From: Candidatus Borrelia undatumii
GTDB taxonomy: Bacteria; Spirochaetota; Spirochaetia; Borreliales; Borreliaceae
Direction: 5' to 3'
Assembly: GCF_020882015.2 (NCBI RefSeq)
Contig: NZ_CP086555.2
Span: 620,001 to 684,000 of the forward strand
DNA length: 64,000 bases
Shown: positions 57,662 to 64,000 of the stretch, piece after piece
Position numbering within the stretch: the stretch's first letter is position 1
Layout: each line of letters opens with the position of its first letter
The notes under the pieces: model-generated
Told to the model about the DNA's origin: nothing
Database searches by the model: none
What the model saw: only the letters and a program-made list of their open reading frames with translations
Made by a program: the position numbers and the translations under genes

Positions 57662-58996
57662 ATGGGGAATATTGAAGTTAAACCGAGTGTTTTAGGGCTG
57701 TTGCCCTTTGTTGTTTTTGTAATGGTTTATTTAGGGACTGGGGTTTATTTGGAGTTTAGGGGTGTGGAGATGGCTTTTTATCAGTTTCCTGCAAGTGTTG
57801 CGATGTTTGTTGCATCTGTTACGGGGTTTTTGGGTTTTCGGGGAAAGCTAGAGGATAAAATTCACAGTTTTGTTGAAGGGGCTTCTCAGTATGACATTAT
57901 TTTGATGTGTCTTATTTTTTTATTAGCGGGTGCTTTTTCCTCTCTTTGTAAAGAAATAGGAAGTGTTGAAGCTGTTGCTAATGTTGGCCTTAAATACATA
58001 GGATCCAGATGGGTCGTTTCGGGCATATTTTTGGTTACTTGTTTTATTTCTTTTTCAGCAGGGACTTCTGTTGGGGCGATTGTAGCAGTTGCTCCTATTG
58101 CTTTTGAGATTGCAAGTAGAGCTGGCGTTAATTTAAGTTTAATGGCGGCCTCCGTGATGTGTGGTTCTGTTTTTGGCGATAACCTTTCTTTAATATCAGA
58201 TACAACTATTGTTTCAAGTCGTACTCAGGGGAGCAGTATTGTAGATGTTTTTAAGGCCAGTTTTGTTTATGCATTCCCATCAGCTGTATTTGCTTTCTTT
58301 GGATTTTATTTCCTATCAAACGACTTGGTTAATCTGGAATCTTTGGTTGACAGTTCAATAGATTTAGTTAAGGTAGTACCTTATTTTGCCATTATTGTTT
58401 TATCTCTTCTAGGGTTAAATGTTTTTTTTGTTTTATTTGTAGGCATTTTATTTGTAAGCGTTATTAGTATTTTTTATGAAAATTTGCAATTTCTATATGT
58501 GATGAAAAAAATTAGCGAGGGATTTCTTGGTATGGGTGACTTAATTTTTCTCTCAATACTTACGGGAGGGGTGTCTTTTATTGTGATTAAAAATGGAGGG
58601 TTTAAGTGGGTTTTAGTTAAGCTTAAGTATTTAATACGAGGCAGGCGTTCTGGAGAATTTGCAATAGCATCTCTTGCATCTGTAGTTGATGTTTTTCTGG
58701 CTAATAATACGATTGCTATTCTTATTTGTGGCAAATTTGCAAAGGAAATATCTCTTAAGAATAAGATATCTCCCTGTAGAAGTGCTTCACTTTTGGATAT
58801 TTTTTCTTGTGTTTTCCAGGGCTTTATTCCATATGGGGCTCAAATGATCATCCTGATAGGATTTTTTGATGGACTTGTTTCTCCTATGGGTGTTATGTCA
58901 TTTTTAATTTATCATTTATTTTTGTTACTTTTTGTGATTTTATCTATGGTTGGTCTTGATATTAAGAGATTTTCTTGGGCTTTTTCTAGAAATTGA
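57662..58996 (+). CDS. nhaC: Na+/H+ antiporter, NhaC family (first of a tandem pair)
   Basis: A membrane antiporter exchanging sodium for protons. 444 residues with about ten hydrophobic segments. It shares blocks with the next gene such as VLGLLPFVVFVMVYLGTGVYLE, GAFSSLCKEIGSVEAVANVGLKYI and GDNLSLISDTTIVSSRTQG. The ATG at 57662 is chosen because the shared block follows at the same distance as in the second copy; ATG 57653 is an alternative. The second copy begins 29 bases after the stop. Confidence 0.88.
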   Translation: MGNIEVKPSVLGLLPFVVFVMVYLGTGVYLEFRGVEMAFYQFPASVAMFVASVTGFLGFRGKLEDKIHSFVEGASQYDIILMCLIFLLAGAFSSLCKEIGSVEAVANVGLKYIGSRWVVSGIFLVTCFISFSAGTSVGAIVAVAPIAFEIASRAGVNLSLMAASVMCGSVFGDNLSLISDTTIVSSRTQGSSIVDVFKASFVYAFPSAVFAFFGFYFLSNDLVNLESLVDSSIDLVKVVPYFAIIVLSLLGLNVFFVLFVGILFVSVISIFYENLQFLYVMKKISEGFLGMGDLIFLSILTGGVSFIVIKNGGFKWVLVKLKYLIRGRRSGEFAIASLASVVDVFLANNTIAILICGKFAKEISLKNKISPCRSASLLDIFSCVFQGFIPYGAQMIILIGFFDGLVSPMGVMSFLIYHLFLLLFVILSMVGLDIKRFSWAFSRN

Positions 58997-59025
58997 GTTT
59001 ATTTGGCTTATAAAGGAGGTTTTAA

Positions 59026-60363
59026 ATGGATACGAATAAATGCGTGACACCGAATTTTTTAGGACTCGTTCCCTTCCTTGTTTTTATTGCTGTCTATATT
59101 GGAACGGGGATAGTTTTAGAAGTTCAAGGTGTTAAGATGGCTTTTTATCAGATGCCACCTATAGTTGCTATGCTGCTAGGCGCTGTTTCAGCATTTCTTT
59201 TGTTTAAGGGTTCATTTACAGATAAAATAAATGAATTTATTAGGGGATGCGCGCAGTTTGATATCGCGTTTATTTATTTAATATTTATGATTTCAGGTGC
59301 TTTTTCTTCCGTTTGTAGGGAGATAGGTAGTGTTGAAACTGTAGCAAACATTGGACTTAAATATATACCTTCTAATTTGTTGGTAGCAGGTATATTTTTA
59401 ATATGCCTTTTTCTTTCTACTTCAACTGGTAGTTTTATGGGTACTGTTGTAGCTATTACTCCAATTGGACTTGAGATAGCAAATAAAAGTGGAATTCCTT
59501 TGGCAATGGTTGCAGGCGCTGTACTTGGGGGTGGTGCTTTTGGAGATAGTATGTCTTTAATATCAGATACAACTATTATTGCAAGTCGTACTCAGGGAGT
59601 TAAGATTAGAGACGTTTTTAAGGGTGGAGCCTGTTTTGCAATTCCGGCTGCTGCTTTAGCAACTGTGGCATTCGCTGTTGTGGGTTCATCTGTTGAAAGT
59701 ATTAATTTTGGTGAGCTTGATGAGATTAGTTATTTAAAGGTTTTTCCTTACCTTTTTGTTATAATTTTTGCGTTCCTGGGTGTAGATGTTTTTTTGGTTT
59801 TATTCATTGGGATATTGATTGCCGGTGGTATTGGTATTTTATATGGTGAATTAACTTTACTTTCAGTTTCTAAAAGTATTAATGGAGGTTTACTGGGTTT
59901 AAGTGATATGATTATTCTTGTTGTTTTTACAGGAGGCGTGTCTTATATGACCATTAGGCACGGAGGATTTGAGTGGGTCTTAAATAAGATGAAGCGGTTC
60001 GCTAGGTGTAAGAGGAGCGCTGAGTTTACAATTACTTTTTTGATAGTTATAGTGACAGGATTTCTTGCAAATAGTGGTCTTGCGATTTTAGTTAATGGGA
60101 CTGTGACTAGGGGAATATCTGAGAATAATTCGGTATGTCCTAAACGATGCGCGGCCTTGCTTTCTGTTTCTTCCTGTGCTTTAATCGGGGTTTTGCCGTA
60201 TGGTATGCACATGATAAGTGTGATAAATCTTGCCAAGGGAACTATATCTCCAATTGAAATAATCTCCTTTTTGTTCTACCAAGCCTTTTTGGGTATCATC
60301 ATTATTCTGTCTATAGTTGGCATTAGTTTGAAAAATTATATTTTTAGTTTTGCTAAAACCTAG
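59026..60363 (+). CDS. nhaC: Na+/H+ antiporter, NhaC family (second of a tandem pair)
   Basis: Paralogue of the previous gene, 445 residues, same layout: FLGLVPFLVFIAVYIGTGIVLE, GAFSSVCREIGSVETVANIGLKYI, GDSMSLISDTTIIASRTQG. The pair clearly arose by tandem duplication but has drifted at many positions, so the two may differ in ion preference or expression. AAGGAGG lies 6 bases before the ATG. A terminator hairpin begins with its stop codon. Confidence 0.9.
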   Translation: MDTNKCVTPNFLGLVPFLVFIAVYIGTGIVLEVQGVKMAFYQMPPIVAMLLGAVSAFLLFKGSFTDKINEFIRGCAQFDIAFIYLIFMISGAFSSVCREIGSVETVANIGLKYIPSNLLVAGIFLICLFLSTSTGSFMGTVVAITPIGLEIANKSGIPLAMVAGAVLGGGAFGDSMSLISDTTIIASRTQGVKIRDVFKGGACFAIPAAALATVAFAVVGSSVESINFGELDEISYLKVFPYLFVIIFAFLGVDVFLVLFIGILIAGGIGILYGELTLLSVSKSINGGLLGLSDMIILVVFTGGVSYMTIRHGGFEWVLNKMKRFARCKRSAEFTITFLIVIVTGFLANSGLAILVNGTVTRGISENNSVCPKRCAALLSVSSCALIGVLPYGMHMISVINLAKGTISPIEIISFLFYQAFLGIIIILSIVGISLKNYIFSFAKT

Positions 60364-60396
60364 GAAACAATCTTTCTTAAATGATTGTTTCCTTTT
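60363..60396 (+). terminator. Terminator after the nhaC pair
   Basis: GGAAACAATC (60363-60372) and its complement (60383-60392) form a 10-bp stem with a 10-base loop followed by TTTT. The first G is the last base of the nhaC stop. It may also stop the convergent pot operon. Confidence 0.8.
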
Positions 60397-60404
60397 AGAC
60401 GATC

Positions 60405-61451
60405 TTATGAAGCTAATTCTACATATATCCTTAGTTGTTCCTCTTTTACTTCTTTAGGTACTGTTTTAAATACTTCTAATTTTGAGAAATCTTTTGGAAC
60501 AAATTTTTCTTCCAAATATATTTTCATTTCAGGGTTACTCTTTGTTTCCTCTTTTAAGCGATCCAGCGTATTTTTGTTTGGTGAATTATATCTTGTCTCT
60601 TGAAAGTTTGCATAAGATGCATCGTTCTCATAAAGAAAGTTTATGAATTTATAGGCAAGTTCTTTGTGAGGTGCATCTGATGGGATTGCCATTACATCAA
60701 CCCAAAGATTTGTATCCTCCGGGGCGTAAAAATCTAGATTTGCATCTTTTATCATAGCGTCTTGGGCTTCTCCACTCCATGTTAACTGAATAGATGCCTC
60801 CCCGCTAAGTATTAGCGATTTTGCAGCAATATCTGAGAAGTAACCTACTAGCAAGGGGTTTTGTTTTTTCAATATCTTTCCCGCTTCCCTTATTCTAGAT
60901 ATGTCGTGTTCATTAAACATATAACCAAGTTGCTTAAGCGCAACTCCAATATTTTCTTTTGGAGAATCTAACATTGCAATTTCTTTGCCGTATTTTTCAT
61001 TAAACAGTACATCAAATCCATTCATATCTTGCATATCAACTTTTGTTTTGTTATAAAGTATCCCCATTACTCCCCAAAACATAGGTACAGAATAAGTATT
61101 TCCAGGATCATACTCTAGGTTTGTAAGTTCTTTCAAGATATTATCTCTTACATTTGGCAACCTTGAATGATCTATTTTTTCAATTCTATTCTCACTTGCT
61201 AATTCACCAATTAAATATTCTGAGGGTACTATTATGTCATAGTACTTTTTTGTGCTATTAAACTTTGCCATCATTTCTTCGTTGTTATTAAAAATTTCAT
61301 AGTTTATTTTTATATTATTTTCTCTTTCAAATTGAGCCAACAAGTTTTCATCAATATATTCTGCCCAATTAAGAATATTAAGGGTGTCTTTTCTCTCTCC
61401 GGAAGAACAAGATAGAATTATTAAAATTAATATTGTTAATATTTTTTTCAA
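60405..61451 (-). CDS. potD: Spermidine/putrescine-binding lipoprotein
   Basis: Substrate-binding protein of a polyamine ABC importer. 348 residues. A lipoprotein signal with Cys15 (ILSCSSG) anchors it in the periplasmic face of the inner membrane. The binding fold starts with LNILNWAEYIDENLLAQFE, a block typical of PotD/PotF, and later VPMFWGVMGILYNK and IQLTWSGEAQDAM line the ligand site. It is last in the potA-potB-potC-potD operon, 17 bases after potC. Confidence 0.93.
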   Translation of the reverse strand: MKKILTILILIILSCSSGERKDTLNILNWAEYIDENLLAQFERENNIKINYEIFNNNEEMMAKFNSTKKYYDIIVPSEYLIGELASENRIEKIDHSRLPNVRDNILKELTNLEYDPGNTYSVPMFWGVMGILYNKTKVDMQDMNGFDVLFNEKYGKEIAMLDSPKENIGVALKQLGYMFNEHDISRIREAGKILKKQNPLLVGYFSDIAAKSLILSGEASIQLTWSGEAQDAMIKDANLDFYAPEDTNLWVDVMAIPSDAPHKELAYKFINFLYENDASYANFQETRYNSPNKNTLDRLKEETKSNPEMKIYLEEKFVPKDFSKLEVFKTVPKEVKEEQLRIYVELAS

Positions 61452-61468
61452 AATTAAACTCCTTTTAT

Positions 61469-62260
61469 CTAAATTTCTGTGTCTGTTGTTAATTTTTTAA
61501 TTCCTACAAATTTATTGATTATGAATAAAAGACCAAGTATTACGAAAAATAAAATAGAAGAAATTGCATTTATTATAGGTTTTATTCCTCTCTTTGTTAA
61601 AGAATTTATAAGTATTGATAAATTGTTAACACCTTGTCCTGTGGTAAAAAAGGATATTAAAAAGTCATCAACGGATAATGTAAATGCAATAAGCCCGCCT
61701 GTTGCCACTCCCCCAATTATTTCTGGGAATATTATGTTTTTAAATATTTGACTCTCTGATGCTCCAAGGTCACGAGCTGCATCAATGATATTTTCTGAAA
61801 GTGAATATAGCTTGGGTAGGATCGTTATCACTATATAGGGCGTTGAGAACATGATGTGCGACATTAGCATAGTGGGAAATCCTAGTTGTATTTTTATAGC
61901 TGAGTAAAATGTCATCAGGCTAATGCCAGTTACTATGTCAGGATTAATTATTGGTATTTTATTGATTGATAACAAAACTGTTTTTATTCTTTTATTTTTA
62001 GTTTTATAGATACCATAAGCACCCAGAACGCCAATTGTAACAGAAACCAAAGATGATAGTATTGCCACAGATAAAGTATTGTATATCACGATTTTTATTT
62101 GCTGTGATTCGAAAACTTCTTTGTACCATCTTAAGCTAAATCCTTGCCAAAAAAAGCCATGATCACCTGCATTGAAAGAGTAAACTACTAAAATTATTAT
62201 GGGTGCATAGATAAATGCAAATGTGAAGAACAAAAAAGTGTTTTTTAGTATGTTAAGCAT
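61469..62260 (-). CDS. potC: Polyamine ABC transporter permease PotC
   Basis: One of two inner-membrane channel subunits. 263 residues, six membrane segments expected. The coupling loop with the family EAA motif is AARDLGASESQIFKNIIFPEI near 170-190. It starts 9 bases after the end of potB. Confidence 0.93.
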   Translation of the reverse strand: MLNILKNTFLFFTFAFIYAPIIILVVYSFNAGDHGFFWQGFSLRWYKEVFESQQIKIVIYNTLSVAILSSLVSVTIGVLGAYGIYKTKNKRIKTVLLSINKIPIINPDIVTGISLMTFYSAIKIQLGFPTMLMSHIMFSTPYIVITILPKLYSLSENIIDAARDLGASESQIFKNIIFPEIIGGVATGGLIAFTLSVDDFLISFFTTGQGVNNLSILINSLTKRGIKPIINAISSILFFVILGLLFIINKFVGIKKLTTDTEI

Positions 62261-62269
62261 ATTGAGTCC

Positions 62270-63076
62270 TTATTCCAAATGGTTTTTATGCATCAACTTA
62301 AGTATTGTTAGATTAAACATTAGTATTACTATCATGACAATAAAGGAAATAGCAGCTCCAGTATTCCAATCTTCTACAAATAAGAATTGTTTTTCGATTA
62401 AATTTCCAATCAAAATCTGTTTAGAGCCGCCTAACAAGTCTGAGATAATAAATACCGTAATTGAGGGAATAAATACCATTATTATTCCTGTTGCAAGGTA
62501 GGATAATGTTAATGGTATCTTTATGTATAGCAAAATCTGCCACATTCTTGCCCCAAGGTCTCTTGCTCCTTCAATGTATTCAGGCTTAATTTTTAGAAGT
62601 CCCGTATATACGGGCAACACCATAAATGGTAGAAAATTGTATACCATGCCGATTGTAACAGCCCGTTCGTTGTAGATTAAATCTATACTTGAAAGCCCTA
62701 TTGTTTCAAGCAAGTTATTAATAATTCCATTTTTCCCTAATATTCTTATCCAAGCGTAAGTTCTGAGTAGGGTATTAACCCACATGGGAAGTATTATCAT
62801 TATTATGAGTATGTTCTGAATACTTTTTTTCGATATCGATATGAACCATGCTGTAGGATACCCAATTAGAATACAGAAAATGGTTGCAATTAATGCGAGT
62901 TTGGTGCTTCTTGAGAAAATTCTTAAGTAACTTGGTTCCAGCAGCCTGTTAAAATTCGCAAATGTAAATTCGTTATTCTCATTAAGGAAGCCGAGGGTTA
63001 TCACTATGAGAAGTGGGATTACAACAAAAATTGACAAAAATAGAACATATAAAATCAACGTCACTTTATTCATCAT
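62270..63076 (-). CDS. potB: Polyamine ABC transporter permease PotB
   Basis: The second channel subunit, 268 residues. The EAA-type coupling loop is GARDLGARMWQILLYIKIPL near 185-205. Its ATG overlaps the stop of potA by one base (TAATG), a typical coupling arrangement. Confidence 0.93.
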   Translation of the reverse strand: MMNKVTLILYVLFLSIFVVIPLLIVITLGFLNENNEFTFANFNRLLEPSYLRIFSRSTKLALIATIFCILIGYPTAWFISISKKSIQNILIIMIILPMWVNTLLRTYAWIRILGKNGIINNLLETIGLSSIDLIYNERAVTIGMVYNFLPFMVLPVYTGLLKIKPEYIEGARDLGARMWQILLYIKIPLTLSYLATGIIMVFIPSITVFIISDLLGGSKQILIGNLIEKQFLFVEDWNTGAAISFIVMIVILMFNLTILKLMHKNHLE

Positions 63077-64000
63077 TATTGTTTTTTACCCATTACATGG
63101 ATGTCGTTAGGTTCTAGGAATATATCAACCTCTTCGCCGACCTTTGTAAGCTTCGTACTCTGGATTAGCCAGTTAGATTTTTCAATCTCTAGTGTCATTT
63201 CGTAGTGAACGCCCTGAAATATTGCCGAGGTTATAACTCCACTCAAGTGTCCTCTTCCTTTGGGGAGTATCTTTACATCCTCCGGTCGTATTACAAGGTC
63301 AACAGGTTCTTTATTTTGAAACCCCCTATCAAGACACTCAAAATTTTTGCCAAACATGCTAACAACAAACTCTTTTTCGTATATTCCATCAAAAATATTA
63401 CTCTCTCCAATAAAATCAGCTACAAATTTCGTATTAGGTTCGTTGTATATTTCCTCAGGTGTTCCAATCTGAAGAATTATACCCTCGTTCATTACGACTA
63501 TTCTGTCGCTCATTGTTAAGGCTTCTTCCTGATCATGAGTTACATAAATAAAAGTGATTCCGAGCTTTCTTTGTATGTTCTTAAGCTCTCTTTGCATTTC
63601 TTGTCTCATCTTTAAGTCGAGCGCGGAGAGTGGTTCATCTAATAGTAAAAGTTTGGGCTCCATAACTATTGCCCTTGCAATAGCAACTCTTTGCTTCTGC
63701 CCCCCAGATAATTCATTGATGTTTCTATAAGCGTATTTTTGCATTCCAATTAAAGAAAGAGATGATTTTACTTTTTCTTTAATCAAGTCCTTGCTCATTT
63801 TCTTTATTCTAAGTCCGAATGAAATATTGTCAAAAACGTTCATGTGTGGGAATAGCGCATAATTTTGAAATACAGTATTGAGTTCTCTCTTATCAGGGCT
63901 GATTCTTGAAATCTCTCTTGACAGGAAGTAAACATCGCCTTCCTTTTGATTTAAAAAGCCCCCCAATATTTTAATAAGCGTGGTCTTTCCACAACCCGAA
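63076..64000 (-). CDS. potA: Polyamine ABC transporter ATPase PotA (cut by window end)
   Basis: The ATP-hydrolysing subunit. The frame runs past the window end, so the N-terminus is missing. Visible are the Walker A end [12 protein letters not shown] at the edge, the Q-loop ([13 protein letters not shown]), the signature [15 protein letters not shown], Walker [13 protein letters not shown] and the switch His in YVTHDQEEA. The C-terminal TOBE-type regulatory domain follows ([11 protein letters not shown]). Confidence 0.95.
   Translation of the reverse strand, partial: SGCGKTTLIKILGGFLNQKEGDVYFLSREISRISPDKRELNTVFQNYALFPHMNVFDNISFGLRIKKMSKDLIKEKVKSSLSLIGMQKYAYRNINELSGGQKQRVAIARAIVMEPKLLLLDEPLSALDLKMRQEMQRELKNIQRKLGITFIYVTHDQEEALTMSDRIVVMNEGIILQIGTPEEIYNEPNTKFVADFIGESNIFDGIYEKEFVVSMFGKNFECLDRGFQNKEPVDLVIRPEDVKILPKGRGHLSGVITSAIFQGVHYEMTLEIEKSNWLIQSTKLTKVGEEVDIFLEPNDIHVMGKKQ

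Overview
The window is a stretch of chromosome from a Borrelia spirochete. The evidence is low G+C, the outer-membrane porin/adhesin P66, an L-lactate permease, a potABCD operon, RecBCD, and a gene order that from memory matches B. burgdorferi B31 BB0594 (argS) to BB0642 (potA) almost gene for gene. Several features suggest a relapsing-fever-type or other non-Lyme lineage: the P66 segment aligned with the Lyme integrin-binding loop is different, and the helicase gene expected between cheD and pepD (pcrA, BB0607) survives only as decayed fragments. I cannot name the species.

Layout. 1-5641: the start of argS, a small membrane protein and two divergent chemoreceptor genes. 5638-11796: murB, cysS, a Cys-less transglutaminase-like membrane protein, glyA and a membrane J-domain protein. 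11864-15419: p66 and lactate permease. 15512-19136: dacA, cheD, the pcrA remnant and pepD. 19186-26259: a four-tRNA cluster (His, Arg, Leu, Gly), then tig-clpP-clpX-lon (protein folding and proteolysis), a perfect 20-bp hairpin, a 49-residue basic protein, and rpsD behind initiator tRNA. 26317-31355: a CDF transporter with an acetyltransferase-like N-terminus, a small unknown, cytidine deaminase, the DHH phosphodiesterase and NagZ. 31365-31731: a rod-shaped RNA that looks like 6S RNA, and a CAT-anticodon tRNA. 31751-41957: a DJ-1-family protein, ackA, mfd, two envelope genes including a LysM amidase, tRNA-Asn, an RNase M5-like gene with no ordinary start codon, and an M18 aminopeptidase. 42052-45825: a lipoprotein, fructose PTS with 1-phosphofructokinase, and tRNA-Asp. 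45873-55846: recD, recB, recC and pncB as one minus-strand operon. 56007-64000: zwf, two tandem nhaC antiporters, and potD, potC, potB and potA (the last cut by the window end).

How it fits together. The genes reflect a host-dependent organism living on import and salvage (lactate, fructose, polyamines, nicotinate, nucleosides), with compact peptidoglycan turnover (murB, dacA, nagZ, LysM amidase), chemotaxis, and DNA repair by RecBCD and Mfd. Genes overlap or nearly touch in many places, including two convergent pairs that share their last bases. Non-ATG starts are common (GTG: mcp, tig, the DJ-1 gene, the aminopeptidase; TTG: BB0600-like, cdd, fruK).

The plus strand is G/T-rich in its genes while minus-strand genes are A-rich on their coding strand, as expected if the plus strand is the leading strand here. 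No insertion sequence, prophage or CRISPR array was seen. The items most worth a second look are the 6S-like RNA in the nagZ leader, the RNase M5 start, the hairpin plus 49-residue protein after lon, the pcrA remnant, and the acetyltransferase-like/CDF fusion.
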